From Escarpia spicata (lineage: Eukaryota; Annelida; Polychaeta; Sabellida; Siboglinidae), in the NCBI GenBank assembly GCA_963995525.1, contig OZ023206.1:9905677-9969676 (forward strand): a stretch of DNA of 64,000 nt, in the 5' to 3' direction. A model generated the notes under the pieces. The model did not search any database and was not told where the DNA came from. It saw only the letters and a list, made by a program, of their open reading frames with translations. Below, one piece after another: positions 12,002 to 25,451 of the stretch. The position numbers and the translations under genes were made by a program. The first letter of the stretch is position 1. Each line of letters opens with the position of its first letter.

Positions 12002-12128
12002 TTTCAGTACACTGCTATATGTCTGGCTACTCACTTTGACAGTAGGATATGCACGTGTTTATGACGTGGACGACTCGGAAACACTGGGGCGGAGATTTGA
12101 CGGTATCGGCGGGTTGAGTGGAGGCGGG
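11991..12128 (+). CDS. GALC: GALC exon 1 (signal peptide and first strand)
   Basis: 46 codons, phase 0 at the end, donor GTAAGT. The start Met is followed by a hydrophobic core ([11 protein letters not shown]) and a likely cleavage after GYA. The mature protein begins near [12 protein letters not shown], with [12 protein letters not shown] matching the conserved GH59 opening. The ATG is chosen because it gives a proper signal peptide. Confidence 0.93.
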
Positions 12129-15100
12129 GTAAGTAAAACTAAGGGGGTCCGTCGATCTCGGCCCATATCGATCTCGGCCCACTTATTCCTACTTTCTTGC
12201 ACAATGTATGTCATCGACCTCGGACTGGGACAGTGTGACTGTTGCATGGCTAAAGGTATTCAATGGTGCTTTGAAGTTGTTGTCATACCAATTACCCTAT
12301 TCACAGGTGTGAAAAACACAATTAACACCAAGGAGCAGTAGAGCAATATTTAATTACACATAACAGGGTTTTTGATAAGTGTGCAGATAGCAGGGACCAT
12401 GACCATGACCCCCAAAGCAGGGACCGCATAACATGCCCTGACCAAGTGACAGTATGTTGCAGAGTCACGTCTAATAGTCTATGGATACAACAATATATAA
12501 TATGATGTCACACTATTAAATCAGTGACAGTTGGTTTTTAAATTATGTCAATTAAGTTCCATCTGAGTTAATCGTTTTAAAAAGCACTGAGGCGATTCAA
12601 AGGGGTGTGCAGGATAGGAGGGGGAACGGATTGTTTTATCACCTAGCCTATTCGCTAGGTGCTCGCTCTGTTGCTACACAAAAATTATTTTCATCCTGAA
12701 GGCCAAAAATTCATTAACCAGTTCCGTAAAACTCCCACAATAATTAAATACTCATGTGTTGCTATATTAAAAAAACTTCTGCTTCTTAGCTTAGATTTAG
12801 ATTGTTTTAATTTGTGAAATAACATCACAACGCCGACATTGTTGCTCAGCAGTTCGCCATGGGCGCCCATCTACAAAAAAGCTCGGTGGCGGACTCTATC
12901 CGAAATAACAAATAACGCTAAGAATTGTGGAAACTAATTTCAGAGGAACACCACGAACTTACGGCGAAGGGTACTGCTTATTAACGCAAAAATCACAGTT
13001 GTTGACCATATTTTTTGTCACGATGTGTCGTAATAATCATTGATGTGCTGCACTGTTTGTGGAACTTATTGGCGCTGTACAATTTTTCCGTTCCCAATAG
13101 CCGGGTACACGGATCGCCAAAGCCGGGTAAATTACCTGGGTCCCGGCTCTTAACAAAAACCCTGCATAATCCATAAAATTTAATTGTCCGGTACTTTCTT
13201 TCCGGTTGTTTTGTGTCCATTAATGTCTATCCTACAACCGTATGTTATATATGGCATCTAAATTATATAATAAATAGTTCCGATGATAAATGTCATAGAC
13301 ATAGTAATAGCAACAGCTTCAAATGTAGTAGTAATAGGAATGAAGCAGTGATATAGTAAACTGAAGGAAACATTCCACCATTAACATAGATAATAGTTGA
13401 AATATGTAGAGGTGCTCAGATGTAAATGTTTGAACTTGGATGTAGATTTACTGCATATGGTCATGGTCAATATCAGCTTCACAATAAATGGTCATCTGGT
13501 AGATTTAAATCTTCCAGGGTCAACAGGAATAGTTATGTAACTGTCTCGCTGGTTAAACCACAAACATTATGTTTTACTGCATTCCAGATATCATTAAAAA
13601 AAGTAATAAAATATCTGATGCTCCATACTGGCAAGGTAGACAGGAAATATATGTCAGATATCATAAATATAATATTAGTTATTAAAATTACTTGAATGCA
13701 TTCAGCTGCTTAAAAACATTTTTCGAACTAACTAATCTGAGCCCTTAGGCAAGTATTTCAGCTTACAACCACAACTTAAACTATATATTGCAAACAGTAC
13801 CAGAATTTAGATAATTTCTACCCTCTATGATCGCCAGAATTTTCCCGCCATTGTGTAAGGTATGCCTGTGATACTAGATCCTGTCTATGTCAAATTTTAT
13901 GACAGTTTTTGCAGATTTGTTATTCTAGTGATTTATCACTGGTATATTTATATAAATTATATATATATACATTTATATATATATATATGTAATTTCTTTT
14001 TTGTCGCAAGGCGTAACCAATTACAGCATCGCCTGCACATCAAAAAAATCGACATTACCTTCTACCATCAGTTGGTATGTGGTGACATCTATGCTGGTTC
14101 CACTTCGTATGTGGCACCACTTCTCGCATGATTCGCACTACACGGCTTTAGAATTTGTTTGTACTCTTCTGTGGCATTCTACGCAAGGGTGTAACAGTGG
14201 CATTAGTAATGAGTTGTGAATAGCCTTTCTACTACAGGAACGTACTATTTATAGAAACATAACACCCACCCCATGCTGTGATTAGCTGCATGAATCATCT
14301 ACTCAAACATTCACACCCTGTTCAATGCCCTGATTGGCTATCGTAAACACCTATAAAAGTTTAAGCCCACATCTGGAAATTCCAGTGTCTGTATTGGCTG
14401 ATTCTATAAACACTGTTCACATTCAGAGAAAATGCAGTTAGGTCACCAAATTGACCCATAGACAAAAAACAATGCATCAAACACCATATCGACTTCTCTG
14501 GGAAGCACAATATAGTTTAAACTGGTTTGATCTGCGATTGCGGTACATGTTAATTCCATTTGAATGATAACAAATTTCTTTGCCAAAGGGTAGGACTGGG
14601 AAGTCCTACACACACCCACAGGCACACAAGCACCCCTATAACCTCTGTACCTTGTCACTCTATGAATCAGGCAACCAGTTACAGGTCCTCAGTCCCCTAC
14701 CCTCCTAATTTTCTGGGATTGGGGGGCATGGCCCCCTTGGCCCCTGCTCTGGCTATGCCACTGGTTTGAAACAAACAACAAGTTCAGGATAAGGTCCGTC
14801 CTCTAGAAGATAGTGCTGGAAATATAATATCAGAGGGATTCTTAATGGCAGAAGACCTGAATGAGTATTTTAGTTCGGTGTTCACCAGGTAAGATATTAG
14901 TTCACTGCCAGTACCAGGGGCTAAGTTCAAGAATCAGACTATTTAGGACAGTTAATTGTAATTAACCCCAGAAATGGTAGCTAAGAAAATAAGGGCTATG
15001 AAAGATAATAAATTACCTGGAGTGGATGGGATTCCACCCAAACTACTATTGGAAATTGTAGAACAATTTAGCATACTGCTTGCAATAGTTTTCAATTTGT

Positions 15101-18100
15101 GATTAGAAGAGGGAGTGGTTCCTTTAGAAAGGAACGAAGCTAACACTTTTTGTTTAACCGTTATTTAAAAAAGGTTCGAGAAACATGCCAGATAACTATA
15201 GACCAGTGAGTTTAACATTGATGATTTGTAAATTATTAGAAAGACCAATTATAGATCACATGGTGGATTTTCTTGTTAAACAAAACTTGATAAACCCATC
15301 TCAACATGGGTTTCTAAAAGCGAGGTAATACTTAACAAATATGTTATGTTTATTGGAAGATATCACTAAATGGGTAGATGAGGGTTCACCAGTAGATACC
15401 ATCTACTTAGATTTTCAAAAATCTTTTGACAAAGTGCCACATCAAAGATTACTGCTAGTAGTTGATGGGGAGGCTTCAAACTGGAAATCAGTTTTGAGTG
15501 GGGTACCACAGGGATCATATCTGGGACCTATATTATTCTTAATATATATCAATGATTTGGAAGATGATATAACAATCAAAGTGTTGACATTTGTGGATAA
15601 TACAAAAGTGTTTAGAAGGATTAAAACTAAAAGTGATGGAGATAAACAGCATTTACAAGATGATCTTGACAGATTGATCGAATGGTCTGAAAAGTGGCAA
15701 ATGCTGTTCAATTTTTGGAAATGTAAATGCCTCCACACAGGACATGGGAATGAAGATGTAGCATATACAATGGGGGGTACTGTACTAACTACTATAAAAT
15801 AACTACTGTAAAAGAAAAGGAATTAGGGTTAACCATTAGTGTTTTATATGTACGAGTCATATATATACTGTATGAGTATGAAAAAAACATTTCTCCCGTC
15901 AAAATGAGGTATGACATGGAGCTGCCAGTAGGCATGGAGCGACAACGATCAAACAATCACTGTCAAGTGATAAATGTTCGAAATCGTGTCATCCCGCAAA
16001 CATCATACAATATGAATGGTTGCGTATATCTACTTTGCTTACATATTCATGGCAATATCGTATACCTTTGGAAAGCCAACTGTCTCCCCGTCAAAATAAA
16101 ATACAACGGAGAGCTATCAAGTGGTGCAGTAGGTGTGAAGCGAAGGTTAAAGTTGTTCACTTACAATGGTTGCGTAGCTACTTTGTCTACATACACTAGG
16201 CCACGTTTCATACTGTTTGAAAGCGTATTATATCCATGTCAAAATGAGGTATTGCATGGGGGTTGTAAAATGGTGCTCTACCTATGGAGTGCAGGTTAAA
16301 AAAGGTCACCATCAAAAGATGAATTTTCGAAATTATGCCTTACCGCAGACAGTAGGTTAGCCATCTTGTGATGTTATACTTTTAACTGCAGTTTTTTGTT
16401 AATGGCAGGAATTCTTGCTAGATCCGTCACATAAGGGATAAGAAAATAGGTGTATGCGGATGCCACCCTCGATTTTGAAGGTTATTTGAATGTCATAAAC
16501 TCAAACTTGTGTCAGAATATTTGTATTAATAATATTAATTGACATCTTCTTGTACACGCTGTTGCATAAAACCAAATATTCCATGATTTGTACATGTATC
16601 GTCTGTGTGATCTGGTGTTGAACTTAGAATTTACTCATAAATATGTGGGATAATCTAACATAAAAACGTGATCTTCTAAAATGTGTTTATATTACTTAAG
16701 TGTGATTCATATGCATAGACTGATACAAAGAATATGTCCACAGGGCCCACACTCCTTGAACCAAAAACACAATTTACAACAACAATTATAACAGTTAAAT
16801 AACACAATTTTCTCAATACACAACTAGACATTTTCGACTGAACAATCAACGTTTCTGCAAAGGAAGAACAGTTCCTGATGAAGACCGTCGAAACGTCGAT
16901 TGTGTTATTTCATTTCTTCCAAATTTATGAATATTTCCACGAATATAATATTTGGCTGGAAATTGTATTGTGTCACCAAAATGCACCTTTTTCAGGTGCT
17001 TTGTAAATAAAACGAACATTCATTCCCAACCCCAGGGTCCTTCCATTTTGGTCACCAAACAGTGCATTTATAACTTAAATAGTAACATATACATTACTTA
17101 GCTGACACTCACACACATACATGTATATATTCCAAGGAAGAGAGAGAAGCGGGGGTGGGTTAAACTTGCCAACATTGGCCCATGACAATGGTTCTTTTAT
17201 GTCCCAAATTGAGAAGGGACCGACGTTAACGTGATCTTCGAGTCACAAGGGATACACAGTCTCCAATGTTGAGAGCCAGGTTTTTACACCAAATATCATG
17301 CCTGCCCAGTCCAGGTTTTGAACTCAGGAGTGAGAGGCGGATGTACTAACCATTTACACTGTTGCACTCCCTTCCTCTTGCAGCAGGCTTAAAGTAATGG
17401 CACTAACAGTGAAAACACCACTTTCTCGAACTTATACTACGATCTGTCTGTTTATAAACACAGAAACATTCTTGGTCTTAAAGCTTCTTTCTAACACTTT
17501 GAGACTGCAACAATGGTAAAACAATTATGGCAGACTTTTGTTTTCCTTGTACATCTAGACAACTAAGATGTACAAGGAAAGATCAATGTACACATGTTAT
17601 GATGACCCTTAACTCAGATTTGTCACACCACATTTTTACATTCAGGTGTATTATATTTTCTTGTTCCACACCTCAGATCAGGTGTGTGAGTGAAATTGTG
17701 ACCAGATTTGTGTTTGTATTAACAGGCTACATCAAAGCTGCTGGTGAACTATCCCGAACCACAGAGAAGCCAGATCCTCGACTATCTGTTTAAGGTAACA
17801 TTTAAAGTAGTTATTTTAGGGATACAACTCTTAATTGTCCAAATATAGCAGGTGATTTAATTTAAGCAATTGATCAAACTCATAGTTATGCAATGTATGT
17901 CAAAGCATTAAGTATAATGGTGAATTTGATATGTTAAATAAGAATGTGATGACTGGTGACAACATCGGACGTTCTTAGATGTTGCATTAATTTAATACTG
18001 TGTTGGATTTTTGTGTGTGTATGTGTGTGCATGCATGCATATGTATATAAGCATATTTCCTAAATGGATATTATTATTATTTGTGTTAACTTGCCTGATT

Positions 18101-21100
18101 TTTACTAGTTGATATTTAGCATGTTTAACAGTTTTAACCTTTGTGTGTTTTAAATGGTTGATAGTTTGCTAGTAGTTTCAGATTGATTGTCAGTGATGTT
18201 TATGTTTGTTGTAGCCTCAGTTTGCAGCGTCCCTTCAGATACTCAAGGTGGAAATAGGCGGGGATTCACAGTCTACTGGTAAACTGCAATTTGTTTAAGT
18301 TCTTTTGTTGACAGGTAACAATGCAGTTGTCGTGTATAATTACTCACTGAAATGTTTTTATTTTGCACATAAGTATTTTGTATTTCATTATGGTATTATG
18401 TGTGTACCATTGTGGTATAATGTGTGTACCATTGTGGTATAATGTGTGTACCAATATGATATTATGTATGTACCATTGTGGTATTATGTGTGTACCATTG
18501 TAGTATTATGTATGTACCATTGTGGTATTATGTATGTACCATTGTGGTATAATGTGTGTACCATTGTGGTATTATGTGTGTACCATTGTGGTATTTTGTG
18601 TATGTACCATTGTGGTATTATGTGTGTACCATTGTGGTATTATGTATGTACCATTGTGGTATTATATATGTACCATTGTGGTATTTTGTGTATGTACCAT
18701 TGTGGTATTATGTGTGTACCATTGTGGTATTATGTATGTACCATTGTGGTATTTTGTGTATGTACCATTGTGGTATTATGTATGTACCATTGTGGTATGA
18801 TGTGTGTACCATTGTGGTATTTTGTGTATGTACCATTGTGGTATTATGTATGTATCATTGTGGTAGCAGTCTTAGTAGCAAATCATGTATATCTTTATAT
18901 AATAATATAACAGTTAATACAAAATGCTAACTTTGGGGGCAGTTTGATAGCATCACCCCCAGGTGCTACCGCTTCTTTCCAGTTTCCTCTTTCTATATAT
19001 TCATTCGCATCCTTGGATCATTACCTTCTCATTGACTCATTGGTGATGTATTAACAACAAAAGAAATGTAGTTAATTACAGTTATTTATACATATACTTG
19101 ATATACTTTTCTGGAAACAGTGGGTCAACCCAGTGGTGATCAACTCACCAGGTGACACCACTGTGTGTAAGATTAAGATCAAAATACTGGAGCAGTGATA
19201 ACTTATGCCCTTGGTGAGTTGCTCCATGAATGTAAAGAAATGTGGTTCCAGGGTTGCAGTAAATGAGGGTGTTTTTGACAGATGGAACGGAGTCGTCACA
19301 TATGCATGAGAGCTGGGATGAAAATTATCAGCGGGGGTACGAATGGTGGCTGATGCGTGAAGCAAAGAAGGTGAGATTTGGAAAATGGAAAGGCCACATT
19401 TTCTAACTGATAGTGTTTTTTTTATGCTGCACTACTTGGAAATTAGCTACTTTCCAACTCTGCCAGTACATTATAAAATGCAATATCTGTGACTTACTTA
19501 TTTTCGTATGTCCTGGGCTGTGCCAAAGTACTTTGTACTTAAGTAAAAAAAATGAGTACTTGTACTTAAATTCATTTGCGAAATAACAAAAGTACTTGTA
19601 CTTAAGTACATTCCAAAAGTACTTCTATTTCAAGTACTTTTGAATTGTAAGTCCATTCACCTATGGGTTACTGGGCTCCTATACAAATCCAGTGACAGGA
19701 TGATTTAGGGACATTGAAATATTGATGCACATTTTCATTGCTGGAGGTCGTACGTCAGTACCTTTGTATGAGGGTGCACCTGATAATTTAGCTACAGATA
19801 ATTTACACCAGCAATGATTAACACCAGTATTTGATAACTTATTTCATTTAAAAAAATTCCTCTTACAATACTTAGAGTACCACCCTCACAAACAATAATA
19901 TCCACATATCATGTTATAACCCTGTCCAGACTCCCTATTCCATTATCCAAATGGGTCCACCAAAAGTACTTGTATCTAAGTATTTTTAAAAAGTACTTGG
20001 TCTGTGCTTAAGTACTTTCCTAAAACCATGATATACTTGTATTTAAGTACTTTGTCAACGAAAAGTACTTGTACTTAGTACATTTGAAAGTACTTTGACA
20101 CAGCCCCGCGTATGTCATCCACTTAATGCAGTAACATGATGAGTTGTTTCCACTGTTTTCTGTCTGACATTGTGGCAGCCAGACAAGTCCCACTGAGGTC
20201 GGTGACCCTCTGAATGGTGTCTGACATTGTGGCAGCCAGACAAGTCCCACTGAGGTCGGTGGCCCTCTGAATGGTGTCTGACATTGTGGCAGCCAGACAA
20301 GTCCCACTGAGGTCGGTGGCCCTCTGAATGGTGTCTGACATTGTGACAGCCAGACAAGTCCCACTGAGGTCGGTGACCCTCTGAATGGTGTCTGACATTG
20401 TGGCAGCCAGACAAGTCCCACTGAGGTCGGTGGCCCTCTGAATGGTGTCTGACATTGTGGCAGCCAGACAAGTCCCACTGAGGTCGGTGACCCTCTGAAT
20501 GGTGTCTGACATTGTGGCAGCCAGACAAGTCCCACTGAGGTCGGTGACCCTCTGAATGGTGTCTGACATTGTGGCAGCCAGACAAGTCCCACTGAGGTCG
20601 GTGGCCCTCTGAATGGTGTCTGACATTGTGGCTGCCAGACAAGTCCCACTGAGGACAGTGACCCTCTGAATGGTGTCTGACATTGTGGCAGCCAGACAAG
20701 TCCCACTGAGGTCGGTGACCCTCTGAATGGTGTCTGACATTGTGGCAGCCAGACAAGTCCCACTGAGGTCGGTGACCCTCTGAATGGTGTCTGACATTGT
20801 GGCAGCCAGACAAGTCCCACTGAGGTCGGTGACCCTCTGAATGGTGTCTGACATTGTGGCAGCCAGACAAGTCCCACTGAGGTCGGTGACCCTCTGAATG
20901 GTGTCTGACATTGTGGCAGCCAGACAAGTCCCACTGAGGTCGGTGACCCTCTGAATGGTGTCTGACATTGTGGCAGCCAGACAAGTCCCACTGAGGTCGG
21001 TGACCCTCTGAATGGTGTCTGACATTGTGGCAGCCAGACAAGTCCCACTGAGGTCGGTGACCCTCTGAATGGTGTCTGACATTGTGGCAGCCAGACAAGT

Positions 21101-24100
21101 CCCACTGAGGTCGGTGGCCCTCTGAATGGTGTCTGACATTGTGGCAGCCATACAAGTCCCACTGAGGACGGTGACCCTCTGAATGGTGTCTGACATTGTG
21201 GCAGCCAGACAAGTCCCACTGAGGTCGGTGGCCCTCTGAATGGTGTCTGACATTGTGGCAGCCATACAAGTCCCACTGAGGACGGTGACCCTCTGAATGG
21301 TGTCTGACATTGTGGCAGCCAGACAAGTCCCACTGAGGTCGGTGGCCCTCTGAATGGTGTCTGACATTGTGGCAGCCAGACAAGTCCCACTGAGGTCGGT
21401 GGCCCTCTGAATGGTGTCTGACATTGTGGCAGCCAGACAAGTCCCACTGAGGTCGGTGGCCCTCTGAATGGTGTCTGACATTGTGGCAGCCAGACAAGTC
21501 CCACTGAGGTCGGTGACCCTCTGAATGGTGTCTGACATTGTGGCAGCCAGACAAGTCCCACTGAGGTCGGTGACCCTCTGAATGGTGTCTGACATTGTGG
21601 CAGCCAGACAAGTCCCACTGAGGTCGGTGACCCTCTGAATGGTGTCTGACATTGTGGCAGCCATACAAGTCCCACTGAGGACGGTGACCCTCTGAATGGT
21701 GTCTGACATTGTGGCAGCCAGACAAGTCCCACTGAGGTCGGTGGCCCTCTGAATGGTGTCTGACATTGTGGTAGCCAGACAAGTCCCACTGAGGTCGGTG
21801 ACCCTCTGAATGGTGTCTGACATTGTGGCAGCCAGACAAGTCCCACTGCGATCGGTGACCCTCTGAATGGTGTCGCACAAGGTCATCTTTGGGTGACCTC
21901 TTCTCTGAATACCCTCAAGTTTCCAAAGTGTCTGAGGACTCATTTGGCCATTTCATCGTGGCACATCACATGCCCTGCCAAACATAAACGTCATTGCCTC
22001 ACGGTGGTGGAGATCTGGTAGGCTGTAGTACAGCTCGTGGTTGGTGACTTTGAAAATTTTACATAATAATCTTCTGTATGAGCCGTCAAATGTTTTCTCA
22101 AGTCTCTTTGTCAGCGTCCATAATTCTCAATCATGGTGACTTAATTCAAATCAATGTTTCAGAGGAATCGTGACATTAAACTCTACGGACTTCCCTGGAC
22201 ATTCCCTGGATGGATCGGAGGGAAAACTACCAACCCCTACGATGATCCATATCGCACGGCAGACTATGTTGTACAATGGGTGCTAGGGGCACGGAAGTAC
22301 TACGGCCTGCACATTGACTACATTGGGGTAGGTGCACGGACATTTAATCAGTTTTCACAGGCATTTATTGACCAGGCCATTCTGGTAGACAGATTAACAA
22401 CTTTGATTAAGATGGTGCCTATTTGTAACAAATTGATACCTCAAGGAATGTTAAATAGATCAGGATTTGTTGTAATTGTTCCAATGTCATTAAACATGTT
22501 ATATCAATTTAATATAATATGCATAGTAAAACATTTTGGGACGGTTTATATAACTAAACAAATAATTAATAAATTACCGAGAAGGCTAATATAAAAACTG
22601 TATTTTAGGAAAACTGTTCATGCCCTAATAGCAATATACTGTATTTTAAGACAACTATCCATGCCCTAATAGTAATATTATAAAACATATTAATTGGAAG
22701 TACGTCTGTGTCCAAGGCAACTGGATTTGCCACTGGACGAGTGAAATTGGTACTACTTGTCCGTGGGACAACCTGACTATTTACAGCCAGGACAACCAGA
22801 ACATTAGTACTAAGTTATCCGTTCTCTAAAACATCTGTCATGCAGTAAATTTCTTCAGTAAATGTTGTTCTCTAATGACGTTAAACAAACACAAAATACA
22901 CTGCAAGAAATACATCTGACACCATCTGCCATTTTGAAAATGAAAGCCGCAGTCAGCGTGATGAGACACTATCACCTGCCACTGAATCGGCCAGTGTTAG
23001 CACACTTTGTCTATGGCGGGTTGTCTGTAGACTTTGAAACTTAGGAGAATTTCGGCTAGCTTTTTATTTTGTTATTGGGTGAAGTTGTTTGAATAAAATA
23101 GCATTCATTCTGTAAGAATCTAATCAGGGTTTTTGTCAAGTGCCAGGACCTGGATGATTTACCTGGCTATGGTGCTTGTTAATGAATAACACAGTCGCCG
23201 GTACGTAGTAGATAAACGGCCCGTTTTGGGGCACAACATTTCAGCATTGATCTTGATAACGGTATATATGACAGTAAAACAGTTCTGGTTAACGATTGTC
23301 ATTTGGCAATAATAAACGGTAGTTTTAAATTGTTCGCGCGGAAGTTTGCAAATTGCCGTAGCATTACTCGTAGTTCATAGAAAGTCCGCCAAGCACCTAG
23401 TAGACAGATCGGCAACTACCCCACGCGTAGTGGACAGATCAGCAACTTAAGCCCTGTGCTGTAGCATAAAATACTGCAGTTATAAAATAATATAGTTCCA
23501 GCCATTAATGCGCATGTCTGGAAATGAAAGTTCACTGTGTAAGGAAATGTTCTCCTCCGAAACGTCAATGATTTTAGCACCGAAGATGTGTTTTGGTAGT
23601 TTGTTGAACATTTTTGCTGAATACAACTTACAACACCTTAGTTACCTAACTTAAATATTTCCACATTTATCCTTCTTCCAAATGTTTCAGATGAACAACG
23701 GTCTAATAATTTTACATCCATCCCATTACCAGTATTCATAATAACACTTAGACAATGGTGTCGTAATTTAATTATAATAGGGCATAGGGCAGCACTGTTC
23801 TTCTCTGCTAAACATAGAAGTATAGCATGCATTGCCTTTGATAGGGTTATCAGACACATTATTCAACTGTAAATACTGTATGTTACTGGGAACACTAGTG
23901 TACATTGGCTACCTATGGCAAATAGTGTTACAGTAATGATTTAAAATAGCAAAAACAAAACTATTAATGAGAAATAGCTTTTGAAATTTAGTTGTTTGTG
24001 GGACAAGTGAATTGTTGTACGTACTAATGAACTTTTGGTTCTTCTCGTCCACTGAACAAGTAGATAATTTGACAAATTTCAAGCCCTGCTAGGATATAGA

Positions 24101-25411
24101 ATATCAAATGTTGATAAGCTTTTATAAAAAAAACACCCAAATATTGTATCGTAATTCATCATGGCAGTCATGTCTTTAGGATTGCATTAATTAAATTTGT
24201 TGGTTTTTCTACCAAAATGGAGAAACCTTTAACACTGTGTTTTCATATCCTGATATTGTGAACATGTAATTTGTAGATCTGGAATGAGAGGGCGTATAAT
24301 CCTACATACATCAAGGTACGTGGGTGTTTGTATATCATTTTAGTTTAGCCTCTTTATAATTTTCATTGGAGGTAAAAACATTTCAGCTGTAATGACACTG
24401 TAAAAATAGCCATTATAATGCGAGCCTTTCTTGTGCATTCAGTATATAGGCTTATAGTAATCATGTATTCAGAATTCTTCCAGGTCAATTCAAATCCATC
24501 CCCATAATATTTTTGGCACTAAAATCTGTAGAAAATGGATAAATTCATTCAGTGATACCCAGATAGTATTTTTTTATATTATTATGTCTATCTATTCTTG
24601 CATACACTGTCTTCATCCATCTAGGTACTGAGGGCAACGTTGGACAAGAACGATCTCTCGAATGTCACAATTGTTGCCGCTGATGGGTCATGGAGCATCA
24701 GTAAAAACATCTTGAAGGATAAGACGCTAGCTCAAGCCATTGGTGTTATTGGGTATATTCAATAGTTTGTTGTTGATGAGTTCCGCTTGTGTAGACAGTG
24801 TGTGCTGTTTGTACAGTGGCTTATAACGTTGGAACTTGGAACACAGTTATCAATTGAACCCTGCTCATGTTATAATCTCTTGATTTAGTTATATAGAAGG
24901 GGGGTCTTATCTTTTGTCTGCAACATATTATTTCAGCTTTGATGTAGTTTAACGGTATGTACAGATGCCAAGATTTGACAAAGGAAATGTTTATAAAAGA
25001 TAACTGTTTTTTACACACGTCAACATTTCAATTACAAATGCTTTTAGCTGGTTGATAAACTTTCTGTACACACATGCAAGCATGCATGTACTCACACACA
25101 GACATACACACACACGTACACACACTACACACAAACACACACACATTACACACACATGCAAGCATGCATGTACTCACACACAGACATACACACACTCACG
25201 TACACACACTACACACAAACACACACACATTACACACACATGCAAGCATGCATGTATGTACTCACACACAGACATACACACACACTCACGTACACACACT
25301 ACACACAAACACACACACACATTACACAGACATGCATGCATGCACAAACAAACAGACAGCATGCTCACTCGCACACACACACACCCTCACCTACACACAC
25401 ACACACACTCA

Positions 25412-25451
<40 letters not shown>

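Noticed and set aside
12059..12341. Continuation of the GALC exon 1 frame to 12341
   Set aside because: Family similarity ends at LSGGG, where GTAAGT occurs. The following residues are intron translated in frame.
14281..14400. CCAAT/TATA promoter-like cluster
   Set aside because: The words are well spaced, but no exon or transcript signal follows in GALC intron 1. Short motifs occur by chance in A/T-rich DNA.
18446..18930. Tyr/Val/Cys-rich ORFs that look like membrane peptides
   Set aside because: Products of a 22-bp repeat read in three frames.
20020..21943. Three overlapping ORFs of about 590-610 codons on the minus strand
   Set aside because: All come from one 57-bp repeat with no stop in any minus frame. 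They lie in a GALC intron and grow out of a broken LINE, so there is no evidence of a gene.
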